DNA from: Flavobacterium sp. Sd200
Lineage (GTDB): Bacteria > Bacteroidota > Bacteroidia > Flavobacteriales > Flavobacteriaceae
Assembly (NCBI RefSeq): GCF_009826935.1
Contig: NZ_WUMN01000007.1
Span: 124,001 to 188,000 of the forward strand
DNA length: 64,000 nucleotides
Reading direction: 5' to 3'
The stretch's first letter is position 1; every line of letters begins with the position of its first letter. The translations under genes were made by a program, and so were the position numbers. This document shows, piece after piece, positions 1-9,041 of the stretch. Under the pieces are notes generated by a model that saw nothing but the letters and a program-made list of their open reading frames with translations, was not told the origin of the DNA and did no database searches.

Positions 1-74
1 AGTATTGAGAATTGAGTTGTTAGATTTTAGACTATATCCTTGATTATACTGGATTATTCTTAATTCTCAATACT
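1..74. repeat. Intergenic inverted repeat
   Basis: AGTATTGAGAATT at 1-13 is matched by its exact reverse complement at 62-74, with an AT-rich spacer. The 13-bp arms flank the 3' end of the minus-strand tspO gene. There is no T-tract of the usual terminator kind, so this looks like one of the short flavobacterial intergenic repeats; it may continue left of the window. Confidence 0.6.
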
Positions 75-93
75 TGATACTTAATACTCCTAA

Positions 94-570
94 CTACCTG
101 TTCATCCACCAAATAGCGCCGTTAAGTGCAGTAGCATAGGTAACCCATGCAAGATAGGGGATAAAAAGATAGCCTGCGTATCGGCTTACTCTTTTAAACG
201 GCAAATAAGTTTCATAGATCATGAGCCATAGCAAAACAATCTCTATAAGGGCAAGAAGCGGATTCTTTAACCCAAAGAAAAGATATGACCATAGTGCGTT
301 CAGCACAAGCTGAATGGCAAAAAATGTTAGCCCTTTTCGCACGGTTTCGGTTTCAACTTCTATGCGGCTCCATACCAGTCCGGCGGCAATTCCCATAAAT
401 ATATAAAGGGTTGTCCACGCTACAGGAAAAGCCCAGTTAGGTGGCGTAAAGAACGGTTTTTCTAATAACGGATACCATGTTTCTACACTGCTTTGTGTAA
501 CCTGTCCGCCAAGGTAGCCAATACCTAAGCAGGTTACTACCATGACCATTATTTTATAGAGTGGAGACAT
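94..570 (-). CDS. tspO: TspO/MBR family protein
   Basis: A 158-residue integral membrane protein with about five hydrophobic segments and the aromatic-rich pattern of TspO (tryptophan-rich sensory protein, homologue of the mitochondrial benzodiazepine receptor). The FTPPNWAFP loop at about residues 41-49 and the C-terminal ALNGAIWWMNR are typical, and the length fits the family. TspO proteins bind porphyrins and have been tied to tetrapyrrole handling and stress; the role here cannot be read from context. The gene stands alone. A CAAAGTTA at 590-597 (TAACTTTG on the coding strand) supplies a -7 promoter box about 20 nt ahead of the ATG. Confidence 0.9.
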   Translation of the reverse strand: MSPLYKIMVMVVTCLGIGYLGGQVTQSSVETWYPLLEKPFFTPPNWAFPVAWTTLYIFMGIAAGLVWSRIEVETETVRKGLTFFAIQLVLNALWSYLFFGLKNPLLALIEIVLLWLMIYETYLPFKRVSRYAGYLFIPYLAWVTYATALNGAIWWMNR

Positions 571-589
571 TTTAGATGTTTTGCTTAAA

Positions 590-597
590 CAAAGTTA
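590..597 (-). promoter_or_regulatory. Bacteroidota-type -7 box (tspO)
   Basis: TAACTTTG on the minus strand fits the TAnnTTTG consensus of the main Bacteroidota sigma factor and lies just upstream of the tspO ATG. No clear -33 box is seen. Confidence 0.5.
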
Positions 598-674
598 GAA
601 TTATTACATCGGTTTTAATGTAAAAAGCAGTAAAGTTTCATTATGTATGAGTTTTGAGAGCGTTTGAAATAAAA

Positions 675-1832
675 TTAAACCGTGGTTTTATCATACTTCA
701 TTTTGCGTAATACACGCATGGCTTCTTTAAATGATAGATATATGCTGCCATCAGGGTATGCCTTAAGCAATGGTTTGGCCTCAATAAGTTTTGCCCGGGC
801 TTCGTCAAAACCGTTCAGGTAACACACCATGAGCGTGTGCGGAAGGTTTTGCATATCGCGATGCTCTCGTTCGTTTAGTGCTATGCCTTTGGTTAGCTTA
901 TCCAGAAGTGTCAGGTTAGAGTTATAAATATGAAACATCATTTTGCGGTTAAACTGCGGTGGTTCGAATAGCAATGCCGACTCAATATTATAATACCCAT
1001 TATCCTGAAAGCTAATGCGCACCTGCTCTAATGGGTAATAGCTGGTTTTGTCGTTAAGCCCAAGGGCAACATATTCGGTTATTAAAAAACTGTCATCGGT
1101 ATATTCTATGCTCACCTCGTCCAGTGCCGAATAAAACAGTTTTACCTGCTCATTTATCAGCTCAATATCTACGCGGCTAAAATAGGTGCGGCCTTTTACC
1201 ACTTTTTTATGCCCAGCCCAGCACACTACAAAAAGCTCCTTAAAAACTTTATATTTGGCCGTCATGTCTTTATGGCGGTTGTTTATAAAATCCATAACTC
1301 CTTCAAGCGTGTGTTCTATGCTGTTGTGTGAACTGTTTTCTATAGCAGTAACTGTTTCTGTGTTTTGTGTGCTGTTGGGGTTTATATTGGCAGCATCGGC
1401 GGGTATTGAGCTGCTGCCTAAACGCACAAATGCAGTGCCGGCAACTATAGTATGGGCGTTTTTTTTAAAGTAGGATGTCTTGGCATTGGGGCTAATGGTA
1501 ACCAACCCTACCACCCGGTCTTTAGGCAAGTGAGGGAAAGGCACATTTTCATACTGTATGTGAGGTGGGTTTACAAGAAAGGCATTCACAAGGTTTTGTA
1601 TGCGGCTGTCGTCATAAAAGTCTGTGCCTGTAATTTCGTTATCATGGTCTTCGGCACCTACAACTATATAAGAGTTATTGTTGGGATTTGAGTTAGAAAG
1701 TGCACAAATGTGTTTTACAAACTTTGCCTTACCCTCTTTAGTATGCAGGTTTAACTGGCGCTTTTTATCATAAAAGCTACTCTCGTCGTTGTGGGCGAGT
1801 AGGTTTTTTATGAGTAAGCGCTTGTTGATCAC
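675..1832 (-). CDS. AlbA_2 (Schlafen-type) putative DNA-binding protein
   Basis: A 385-residue protein whose first ~150 residues look like an AlbA_2 domain: an E-S-x-F-Y-D-K-K start, then SNSNPNNNSYIVVGAEDHDNE (split here only in description), followed by a VPFPHLP strand. That domain is found in bacterial Schlafen-like, putative nucleic-acid-binding or ATP-binding regulators. The C-terminal ~200 residues are not recognised. The gene is monocistronic with repeats upstream. Similar stand-alone proteins occur in many Flavobacteriaceae without an assigned function; the domain call is by eye. Confidence 0.65.
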   Translation of the reverse strand: MINKRLLIKNLLAHNDESSFYDKKRQLNLHTKEGKAKFVKHICALSNSNPNNNSYIVVGAEDHDNEITGTDFYDDSRIQNLVNAFLVNPPHIQYENVPFPHLPKDRVVGLVTISPNAKTSYFKKNAHTIVAGTAFVRLGSSSIPADAANINPNSTQNTETVTAIENSSHNSIEHTLEGVMDFINNRHKDMTAKYKVFKELFVVCWAGHKKVVKGRTYFSRVDIELINEQVKLFYSALDEVSIEYTDDSFLITEYVALGLNDKTSYYPLEQVRISFQDNGYYNIESALLFEPPQFNRKMMFHIYNSNLTLLDKLTKGIALNEREHRDMQNLPHTLMVCYLNGFDEARAKLIEAKPLLKAYPDGSIYLSFKEAMRVLRKMKYDKTTV

Positions 1833-1889
1833 GGCAATTTCAGTTTTTAGATTTCAGAATTAAGATGGAACTTCAACCATGCTGTAGCT

Positions 1890-1922
1890 AACCTGCAAGG
1901 TTTTTTCAACCTTGTAGGTTTT
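1890..1922. repeat. Dispersed AACCTGCAAGGTT inverted repeat, copy 1
   Basis: AACCTGCAAGGTT, a short T-rich spacer, then AACCTTGTAGGTT form an imperfect hairpin in the 306-bp gap between the AlbA_2 gene and the bacilliredoxin gene. Closely related copies lie at 5978-6012 and 18416-18443. The rest of the gap holds only AT-rich sequence and the promoter of the next gene. Confidence 0.75.
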
Positions 1923-2104
1923 AATTATAAGAAACACATGATTGTGAATATGCCCTCTCCTTACAAATCTATTAAATAATAACCCTAATACAAAGACACA
2001 CTGTCAATTTAATACTGTAATAACAAACAATTTGTGCTGCTGAGCAGTTAAAATAAAAATGTAACAATAAACATTACGGTTAGTATTGTTGCTTATTTTT
2101 TATG

Positions 2105-2112
2105 TAACTTTG
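2105..2112 (+). promoter_or_regulatory. -7 promoter box (bacilliredoxin)
   Basis: TAACTTTG, with TTG elements near 2086-2090 at roughly the expected distance, lies 27 nt ahead of the bacilliredoxin ATG. Confidence 0.6.
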
Positions 2113-2138
2113 TAGCAACAATTTTAAATAATAAAATT

Positions 2139-2549
2139 ATGTATCCTGAAGAACTTGTAAAGCCAATGCGCGCCGAACTATCGGAAGCCGGTTTTAAAGA
2201 ACTATATACTGCCAGTGATGTAAAAAATGCCCTTTCTCAAAAAGGTACTACACTTGTAGTAGTAAACTCTGTTTGTGGTTGTGCAGCGCGCAATGCAAGG
2301 CCGGGCGCAAAAATGAGCCTTGCCAATGCTAAAACGCCTGAAAACCTTATTACTGTTTTTGCCGGTGTAGATAAAGAAGCTGTAGATGAGGCACGCAGCC
2401 TTATGTTTCCGTTCCCGCCATCATCGCCAAGTATGGCTTTATTTAAAGATGGCGAATTAGTACACATGCTGGAGCGCCACCACATTGAAGGCCGTCCTGC
2501 AGAAATGATTGCTGAAAACCTTAAAGACGCTTACGACGAGTATTGCTAA
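2139..2549 (+). CDS. BrxA/BrxB family bacilliredoxin
   Basis: A 136-residue cytosolic thioredoxin-fold protein of the YphP/YqiW family. The defining Cys-Gly-Cys active site is visible in VVVNSVCGCAARNARPG (about residues 41-57), and the cis-Pro region MFPFPPSSPSMALFKDGE follows. Family members act as thiol-disulfide exchange proteins, removing bacillithiol from proteins in Firmicutes. Flavobacteria also carry this family, but the thiol partner in this organism is unknown. The gene stands alone between its own promoter and a strong terminator. Confidence 0.9.
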   Translation: MYPEELVKPMRAELSEAGFKELYTASDVKNALSQKGTTLVVVNSVCGCAARNARPGAKMSLANAKTPENLITVFAGVDKEAVDEARSLMFPFPPSSPSMALFKDGELVHMLERHHIEGRPAEMIAENLKDAYDEYC

Positions 2550-2569
2550 TCTTTAAATAGATTATATTT

Positions 2570-2597
2570 TAAACCACGCATTTGCGTGGTTTTTTTA
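2570..2597 (+). terminator. Rho-independent terminator
   Basis: AAACCACGCA pairs with TGCGTGGTTT across a tiny loop and runs into seven T residues, 21 nt after the bacilliredoxin stop. Confidence 0.9.
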
Positions 2598-2706
2598 TTC
2601 TTTGCTATAGCATAATTAAATACACATTAATCAATTATGGATTTGCTAAACTGAAGCTAAATTATGCCTGCATATTAAAACTTTTTATTATTACGTAAAA
2701 ACACAC

Positions 2707-2714
2707 TACTTTTG
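2707..2714 (+). promoter_or_regulatory. -7 promoter box (plsC)
   Basis: TACTTTTG fits TAnnTTTG. Because transcription should begin just after it, the in-frame GTG at 2714 cannot be the start; the ATG at 2735 is preferred. Confidence 0.65.
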
Positions 2715-2734
2715 TGCGGATTTTTTGTAAGCAA

Positions 2735-3469
2735 ATGGAAAAGGCACTTTCTTATTTCATATCTCTGATATTTTATATAGTATTCTCTATATGCCTGTTG
2801 GTGTTTCACCCTGTGCAATGGGTGTGCTTTAACGTTTTTGGCTATCAGGCACATAAAAAGAGCGTAGATATGCTAAACGGTTGCCTTGTAAGATGCCTGC
2901 ACATATTAGGGACATCTATTAAATTTGAAGGAGTAGAGAAAGTTCCTGCCGGAGTTCCGCTTATCATTGTGGCTAACCACCAAAGTATGTTCGACATTCC
3001 GCCCATTATATGGTTTATGCGCAAATTTCACCCAAAGTTTATAAGTAAAAAAGAGTTGGGTAAAGGCATACCAAGCGTTTCATACAATTTAAGGCACGGA
3101 GGCAGCGTTCTAATAGATAGGAAAGATGCCAAGCAGGCACTACCTGCAATTAAAGGCATGGGCGAATACATACAGAAACACAGCCGCAGTGCCGTAATTT
3201 TTCCTGAAGGTACACGAAGCAAAACAGGTGTGCCTAAGAGGTTTAGTGAAAACGGTCTTAAAATACTGTGCAAATATGCGCCCGATGCGTATATTGTGCC
3301 TTTAAGCATAAACAACTCATGGAAAATTGTACGTTTTGGTTCATATCCGTTAGGGTTGGGTAGCCGGTTAACTTTTACAATTCAGGAACCTTTTGCTATT
3401 AAGAATATCCCTTTTGAAGAAGTGATGAGGAGAACAGAGAATGCAGTAATACAGGGAATAAAAAATTAA
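2735..3469 (+). CDS. plsC: Lysophospholipid (1-acylglycerol-3-phosphate) acyltransferase
   Basis: A 244-residue PlsC-family acyltransferase that makes phosphatidic acid at the inner membrane. It has an N-terminal hydrophobic anchor, the catalytic HX4D block in ANHQSMFD, and the substrate-binding FPEGTRS block. The start is set at the ATG at 2735 because the longer reading begins inside the -7 box. It lies 9 nt ahead of an acyl-ACP desaturase, so acyl transfer and desaturation are probably co-transcribed, which fits joint control of membrane lipid composition. Confidence 0.9.
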   Translation: MEKALSYFISLIFYIVFSICLLVFHPVQWVCFNVFGYQAHKKSVDMLNGCLVRCLHILGTSIKFEGVEKVPAGVPLIIVANHQSMFDIPPIIWFMRKFHPKFISKKELGKGIPSVSYNLRHGGSVLIDRKDAKQALPAIKGMGEYIQKHSRSAVIFPEGTRSKTGVPKRFSENGLKILCKYAPDAYIVPLSINNSWKIVRFGSYPLGLGSRLTFTIQEPFAIKNIPFEEVMRRTENAVIQGIKN

Positions 3470-3478
3470 AGAAATATC

Positions 3479-4477
3479 ATGTCTACACACAACGTCCGCC
3501 TGGAGGTAATGCTTTTTTTAGAGAAGAACATCGACACTTTTGTTGAGAGTTACCTTATTCCGGTGGAAAAAATTTGGCAGCCTACGGATTTGCTGCCTGA
3601 TTCGCAAAACGAAACTTTTTATGAAGACCTTAAAGAGCTTCGTGAAATTGCAAAGGATCTGCCTTATGATTTTTGGGTTACCCTTGTTGGAGACACCATT
3701 ACAGAAGAGGCATTGCCTACCTATGAATCGTGGCTAATGGATGTTGAGGGCGTTAAACAAACTGAGAACATTGGCAACGGCTGGAGCAAATGGATAAGAA
3801 ACTGGACGGGTGAAGAAAACCGCCACGGCGATGTGCTAAACAAATATCTGTATTTGTCCGGGCGTGTAAATATGCGCGAGATAGAAATCACGACCCAATA
3901 CCTTATTAATGATGGTTTTGATATCGGCACCGGGCGCGACCCATATAAAAACTTCGTATATACAAGTTTTCAGGAGTTGGCTACCTATATATCGCACAAC
4001 CGTGTAGCACAGATAGCTAAGAAATATGGAGACAATAAGCTTTCTAAAATGTGTAAGCTTATTGCAGGCGACGAAATGCGCCACCACATGGCATACAGCG
4101 AATTCGTTGACCAAATATTTAAAGTAGACCCAAGCGAAATGATGCTGGCATTCCAGTACATGATGAAGCAAAAAATAGTTATGCCTGCACACTTTTTAAG
4201 AGAGTCAGGACAACAGGCTATAAGCAGTGCTTTTGAGCAATTCTCTGATTCGGCTCAGCGCGCAGGAGTATATACTGCAAGTGATTATGTAGATATTTTG
4301 CGCAAGCTTATAGAAAAATGGAAGATAGATAAAGTAAATGGTCTTACTGCTGAAGCAGAAAAAGCCCGTGACTACCTGATGAAACTGCCGGACAGAATGG
4401 CAAGAATATCTGAAAGGCTTGTTATACCGCAGGAACCACATATTTTTAAATGGGTAAATCCTGCTGTGGTTAAATAA
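3479..4477 (+). CDS. Acyl-ACP desaturase
   Basis: A 332-residue soluble diiron desaturase of the stearoyl-ACP desaturase family, which introduces a cis double bond into acyl-ACP using oxygen and ferredoxin. The two diiron motifs are clear: EENRHGD at about residues 112-118 and DEMRHH at about 198-203. The length fits the bacterial and plant enzymes. It follows plsC by 9 nt and ends at a terminator, giving a two-gene lipid operon. Position specificity cannot be read from the sequence. Confidence 0.93.
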   Translation: MSTHNVRLEVMLFLEKNIDTFVESYLIPVEKIWQPTDLLPDSQNETFYEDLKELREIAKDLPYDFWVTLVGDTITEEALPTYESWLMDVEGVKQTENIGNGWSKWIRNWTGEENRHGDVLNKYLYLSGRVNMREIEITTQYLINDGFDIGTGRDPYKNFVYTSFQELATYISHNRVAQIAKKYGDNKLSKMCKLIAGDEMRHHMAYSEFVDQIFKVDPSEMMLAFQYMMKQKIVMPAHFLRESGQQAISSAFEQFSDSAQRAGVYTASDYVDILRKLIEKWKIDKVNGLTAEAEKARDYLMKLPDRMARISERLVIPQEPHIFKWVNPAVVK

Positions 4478-4479
4478 TA

Positions 4480-4506
4480 TAAAAGAGGCTCAGGCCTCTT
4501 TTTTTA
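4480..4506 (+). terminator. Rho-independent terminator
   Basis: AAAAGAGGC pairs with GCCTCTTTT across four bases and continues into T residues directly after the desaturase stop. Confidence 0.9.
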
Positions 4507-4534
4507 TGCGGTTACCCGGTTTAAAAAAACTAAA

Positions 4535-5860
4535 CTACTGCTTTTTTGTAAAGTTGGTACTTGTGCCGTTTTGTTTAAGGATAAACCCGGTTGATGTAAA
4601 CTCCATTACTACACCCGATCCTTCATGTTTAAACTCCGTTTGGCTAATAGGGGTAATGTAAAACGTACCCTGTTCATCAGCATGAACCCTTAGCCTGCCT
4701 TCGTGCAGCATAACCTCTATTACAAATGGCAGTGTAGGATTAGTGTAATTGCCTTCATACTTTTTAAGTGTGTTTTCGTCTACCGATACTTTGTTTACAA
4801 AATCAGGAAAACGGTATGGCAGCTTGTAATAGCAGCTCAGTATTCCCAGTACGAGCTCATTAAAATCGCAGTTGGCACCATTCAGTACCAACGAAAAGCC
4901 TATCTGCTCTTTTGGATAATAACCCAGTACGCTTGTAAATCCCTCTATATTACCATTGTGGCCGGCGAACTTTCGTTCGGCAAACATAAAGTTCATAACG
5001 CCCTTGCCATAGCCCATGTCTATTTTGTTCATTTCGGCCACGCTTTCAGCATTAACAAGCTTGCCGTCAAACAACGCCTGTGCAAATTTTGTAAGGTCGG
5101 CAGTGGTGCTAAACAGCCCTCCTGCAGCTCCAACACCTGCTTCGTTCCATTCTTCCTGTTTTATCCATTTGCCGTTATCAAATGTATATGAATATGCCTC
5201 GTTGCGTTTTGGGTTGGTCTTGCCATAATAGTAGGTGTTTTTAAGTATGGCTTTTTTTGCAATGCGCTGTGCAATGTTTTCTTTAAAGGTTTTTTTTGTA
5301 ACGTCCTGAATGATGTAACCCAGCAGCAGGTAGTTGGTGTTGCTGTATTCTACTTTGGCATTTGGAGCAAAGGCAGGTTCGTAAGCAATAATCCTGTCCA
5401 GCATGCTTTTGCGTGCCTGAAATTTAGTAACCCATTGCGCAAAAGCCGGGTCAGCATTAATATCAAAAATACCGCTGGTGTGGTTTAGCAGATTGGCAAT
5501 GGTAATTTTATCGGCATTTTTTATTTTGGGATAAAAATCGGACAGCTTGGTTTTAAGCGTCAGTTTTTTTTCTTCTATAAGCTGAAAAACAAGTGTGGCC
5601 GTAAACATTTGGGTAATGCCGCCTATTTTGTATTTAGTGTCTTTAGTGGCCGCCTGTTGAGTTTGAACATCAGCAAAGCCGTAAGATTTGTCATAAACCA
5701 GCACACCTCTTTCGCGAATGCTGAGCGATCCCATAAACTTGTTATGTTCGTAATAATAATTCATCAGGCTGTCAATTTTCTGTAGCCTGTTGCCCTGTGC
5801 CATTGCTGGCAGGGTAAACACAAGGAGTAGTAAAATTGATAACGCTTTTTTCATATTCAT
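4535..5860 (-). CDS. Beta-lactamase-fold (serine hydrolase family) protein, probable pseudoenzyme
   Basis: A 441-residue exported protein: a signal peptide ending near AMAQG, a class C beta-lactamase/DD-peptidase-like domain (about residues 28-345), and a C-terminal beta-rich tail like those of many Bacteroidota serine hydrolases. The second motif (Y-S-N at 172-174) and the third-motif region (H-N-G at 301-303) are present. The nucleophile motif S-x-x-K is replaced by G-I-T-Q at 81-84, so both catalytic Ser and Lys are gone; the codons GGC and CAA are unambiguous. The frame is otherwise intact, suggesting a binding role rather than decay. It is monocistronic. Confidence 0.85.
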   Translation of the reverse strand: MNMKKALSILLLLVFTLPAMAQGNRLQKIDSLMNYYYEHNKFMGSLSIRERGVLVYDKSYGFADVQTQQAATKDTKYKIGGITQMFTATLVFQLIEEKKLTLKTKLSDFYPKIKNADKITIANLLNHTSGIFDINADPAFAQWVTKFQARKSMLDRIIAYEPAFAPNAKVEYSNTNYLLLGYIIQDVTKKTFKENIAQRIAKKAILKNTYYYGKTNPKRNEAYSYTFDNGKWIKQEEWNEAGVGAAGGLFSTTADLTKFAQALFDGKLVNAESVAEMNKIDMGYGKGVMNFMFAERKFAGHNGNIEGFTSVLGYYPKEQIGFSLVLNGANCDFNELVLGILSCYYKLPYRFPDFVNKVSVDENTLKKYEGNYTNPTLPFVIEVMLHEGRLRVHADEQGTFYITPISQTEFKHEGSGVVMEFTSTGFILKQNGTSTNFTKKQ

Positions 5861-5977
5861 ATCAGCAATATATTATTGTTCATAAAAGCTGAAGCGCATC
5901 ACTATTTTAGCATACGATCATCTGCTTAGAATATCTACAAGGTCCTAAAGACCTTGCAGGAGCTTAACTGTTTGCCT

Positions 5978-6012
5978 AACCTGCAAGGTTTACAAAAACC
6001 TTGTAGGTTTTA
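5978..6012. repeat. Dispersed AACCTGCAAGGTT inverted repeat, copy 2
   Basis: AACCTGCAAGGTT, then TACAAA, then AACCTTGTAGGTT give a near-perfect hairpin between the serine hydrolase-like gene and polA. A related AAGACCTTGCAGG fragment lies just before it (near 5948-5960). It has the same core as the copies at 1890 and 18416. Confidence 0.75.
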
Positions 6013-6037
6013 AAATATAGCCTTTTAGCTTTATCTC

Positions 6038-8872
6038 TTAATGCGCCTCCAGCCAGTTCGTACCTTCGCCCAGGTCTACTTCAAGAGGCACTTCCAGTGT
6101 AAAGGCACTTTCCATTTCCTCTTTTATCATGGGCTTAATGCGGTCCAGTTCTGTATTATGAACGTCAAAAACAAGCTCATCGTGTACCTGGAGCAACATT
6201 TTGCTTTTCCAGCCCTCATTTACAAGCCTTTTTTGTATGTTTATCATCGCAATTTTTATAATATCGGCAGCACTTCCCTGTATAGGGGCATTAACGGCAT
6301 TGCGCTCTGCTCCGCCGCGCACCACTTGGTTTTGCGAGTTAATATCTTTTAAATAGCGCCTGCGCCCAGATATGGTTTGTACATAGCCCTGCTCTCTTGC
6401 CAGTTCTACCTGCTCCTGTATGTATTGCTTTAGGCGCGGGTAGGTTTTATAATAGGCATCTATCAGGTCTTTAGACTCACTGCGGCTAAGCGACGTTTGG
6501 TTGCTTAACCCAAAAGCAGACACTCCATATACTATACCAAAGTTTACTGTTTTGGCGTGGCTTCTTTGCTCGCGGGTTACATCCTGCAATGCCACGTTAA
6601 ATACCTTTGCAGCCGTACTTGCGTGAATGTCTTCCCCGTTTTGGAATGAGCGTATCATCTCCGGGTCGCCGCTAAGGGCAGCAATAATGCGAAGTTCTAT
6701 TTGTGAGTAATCCGCGCTTACAAGGGTATAGTTTTCATCGCGCGCTATAAATGCTTTTCTTATCTGCCTGCCCCTTTGCGTGCGTATAGGGATATTTTGC
6801 AGGTTAGGGTTGTTGCTGCTAAGGCGGCCTGTAGCGGCAACGGTTTGCATATAATCTGTATGCACACGACCTGACACAGCTTTTACCTGTAACGGCAATG
6901 CATCTACATAAGTATTTTGCAGTTTTACAACCTGTCTCCACTCTAAAATGTCCTGAACTATCTGGTGTTCGTTAGCTAAATAAGACAATACTTCTTCGCC
7001 TGTGGCATACTGCCCGGTTTTTGTCTTTTTAACCTTTGCACCGCCAATTTTTAGTTTGTCGAACAGTATCTCGCCCAACTGTTTTGGTGAGCCAAGATTA
7101 AAGCTTTGCCCTGCGGTTTCATAAATGCGCTGTTCTAAAGCCTTGGCATCGGCTGCTAATTCGGCCGAAAGTTCTTTTAAATAGGCAATGTCAAGGTTAA
7201 TACCTTCGCGCTCCATAGAGGCCAACACAGGCATCAACGGAATTTCTATATCGTCAAACAGCTTTTGCGTTCCGGTACGTTCCAGTTCGGGTGCAAAAAG
7301 CTCTTTAAGCTGTAGCGTAATATCGGCATCTTCAACGGCATATTCTTTGATCAGCTCCAGTTCAACATCGCGCATGCTTTTTTGCCCTTTGCCTTTTTTT
7401 CCTATCAGTGTTTCAATGGGCATAGGGCTGTATTTCAGGTAGGTTTCGGCAAGTATGTCCATGCCGTGGCGCATATCGGGGTTAATAAGATAGTGGGCAA
7501 TCATGGTATCAAAGAATTTGCCTTTTACGGTAACGCCATAATTAGCCAATATTTCAAGGTCGTATTTTAAATTTTGACCAACCTTCTCAATATTTTCATC
7601 CTCAAAAAACGGAATAAACTTATTTACTATCTCCTGTGCCTCATCTTTGCTGGCAGGTAGCGGAACATAAAAGCCCTTGCCTTTTTCCCATGAAAAAGAC
7701 ATGCCTACTAGCTCTGCCGTAAGCGCATCTACACCTGTGGTCTCGGTATCAAAACATACGCTGGTTTGTTTTAACAGGTCGCGTATTAAAAAATTAATGG
7801 CAAAAGGTGTTTCCGCCAATTGGTAGTGATGATCTGTATTTTGCAGCGTAGCATAAAAGCCAGGGGTTTCAACACTTGTTTCGGCATCTTCGCCGCCCAC
7901 ATTAAACAAATCAAACTGCTGCGTGTTCTTGGCAACGGCTTTGGTTGGTGCAGGTGCCTGTGTGGCAATTTCGTTATAACTTTCACCATCGGCAAATAGT
8001 TTATGAAACTGCTCTGCCATGCGACGAAACTCCAACTCATTAAACAACTCTTCTACCTTTGGTGTATCTGGGGCTGTAAGTTCATAATCATCCTCATCAA
8101 AAGTAACGCTGCAGTCGGTTATAATGGTGGCCAGCTTTTTAGACATAATGCCCTTTTCTTTGTTGGCCTCAATATTTTCGCGTAATTTACCTTTAAGCTC
8201 GTGCGTGTTTGCCAGCAGGTTTTCCATACTGCCATAATCTTTAAGCAGTTTCTTGGCGGTCTTTTCGCCCACGCCCGGCAATCCCGGAATATTGTCTACT
8301 GCGTCGCCCATCATGCCCAGATAGTCTATAACCTGCTCAGGGCGTTCTATTTCAAAACGCTCCAAAACTTCGGGTACGCCCCAGATTTCTATACCGTTAC
8401 CCATACGGGCAGGACGGTACATAAATATATTTTCAGATACAAGCTGTGCAAAATCTTTATCGGGCGTTACCATAAATACCTGATAGTTTTGTTTTTCGGC
8501 CTGTTTGGCAATTGTTCCAATTAGATCGTCTGCCTCACAGCCTGCCAATTCTATAATAGGAATGTGCATGGCTTTTAAAAGCTGCTGTATGTAGGGCACT
8601 GCAATAACAATGGCCTCGGGTGTGGCACTGCGGTTGCCTTTATATTCGGCAAACATTTCGGTGCGCACAGTACTGCCTTCTTTATCAAAAGCTACGGCAA
8701 GATGGTCAGGCTTTTCGCGCTTGATAACATCGAGCAGAGAGTTCATGAACCCCATAATTGCCGATGTGTCAAGCCCTTTAGAGTTTATTCTCGGGTTTTT
8801 TATAAAGGCATAATAACCCCTGAATATTAGGGCATAGGCATCGAGCAGGAAAAGGCGTTTTTGTGCAGACAT
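6038..8872 (-). CDS. polA: DNA polymerase I
   Basis: A 944-residue family A polymerase with all three domains: a 5'-3' flap exonuclease (about 1-290), a 3'-5' exonuclease (about 345-520) and the polymerase (about 560-944). The proofreading residues are intact (FDTETTG, GQNLKYD and the Y-A-V-E-D block), unlike in some Gram-positive PolA proteins. Polymerase motifs A (DYSQIELR), B (KTVNFGIVYG) and C (QVHDELVFD) are all present. It removes RNA primers and fills gaps in repair and Okazaki processing. It stands alone, divergent from mvaD. Confidence 0.97.
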   Translation of the reverse strand: MSAQKRLFLLDAYALIFRGYYAFIKNPRINSKGLDTSAIMGFMNSLLDVIKREKPDHLAVAFDKEGSTVRTEMFAEYKGNRSATPEAIVIAVPYIQQLLKAMHIPIIELAGCEADDLIGTIAKQAEKQNYQVFMVTPDKDFAQLVSENIFMYRPARMGNGIEIWGVPEVLERFEIERPEQVIDYLGMMGDAVDNIPGLPGVGEKTAKKLLKDYGSMENLLANTHELKGKLRENIEANKEKGIMSKKLATIITDCSVTFDEDDYELTAPDTPKVEELFNELEFRRMAEQFHKLFADGESYNEIATQAPAPTKAVAKNTQQFDLFNVGGEDAETSVETPGFYATLQNTDHHYQLAETPFAINFLIRDLLKQTSVCFDTETTGVDALTAELVGMSFSWEKGKGFYVPLPASKDEAQEIVNKFIPFFEDENIEKVGQNLKYDLEILANYGVTVKGKFFDTMIAHYLINPDMRHGMDILAETYLKYSPMPIETLIGKKGKGQKSMRDVELELIKEYAVEDADITLQLKELFAPELERTGTQKLFDDIEIPLMPVLASMEREGINLDIAYLKELSAELAADAKALEQRIYETAGQSFNLGSPKQLGEILFDKLKIGGAKVKKTKTGQYATGEEVLSYLANEHQIVQDILEWRQVVKLQNTYVDALPLQVKAVSGRVHTDYMQTVAATGRLSSNNPNLQNIPIRTQRGRQIRKAFIARDENYTLVSADYSQIELRIIAALSGDPEMIRSFQNGEDIHASTAAKVFNVALQDVTREQRSHAKTVNFGIVYGVSAFGLSNQTSLSRSESKDLIDAYYKTYPRLKQYIQEQVELAREQGYVQTISGRRRYLKDINSQNQVVRGGAERNAVNAPIQGSAADIIKIAMINIQKRLVNEGWKSKMLLQVHDELVFDVHNTELDRIKPMIKEEMESAFTLEVPLEVDLGEGTNWLEAH

Positions 8873-9017
8873 TTTGTTTTTTGTTTGGATGTAAAAATAA
8901 ACAAACCACAGGAGATGAGGAAGCGGTTGCGCGTTTTAATGGAAGATAATAGGGTGGTGAAAAAATTTCAGCAGGCCATTATTTAATGCCAATTGGTAAA
9001 ATTCGGGGTTGAAACTG

Positions 9018-9025
9018 TATCTTTG
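9018..9025 (+). promoter_or_regulatory. -7 promoter box (mvaD)
   Basis: TATCTTTG with a TTG at 8993-8995 about 22 nt upstream. The possible TTG start at 9009 lies before this box, so the ATG at 9042 is the likely start. Confidence 0.65.
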
Positions 9026-9041
9026 CGCTAAAATTTTAAGC

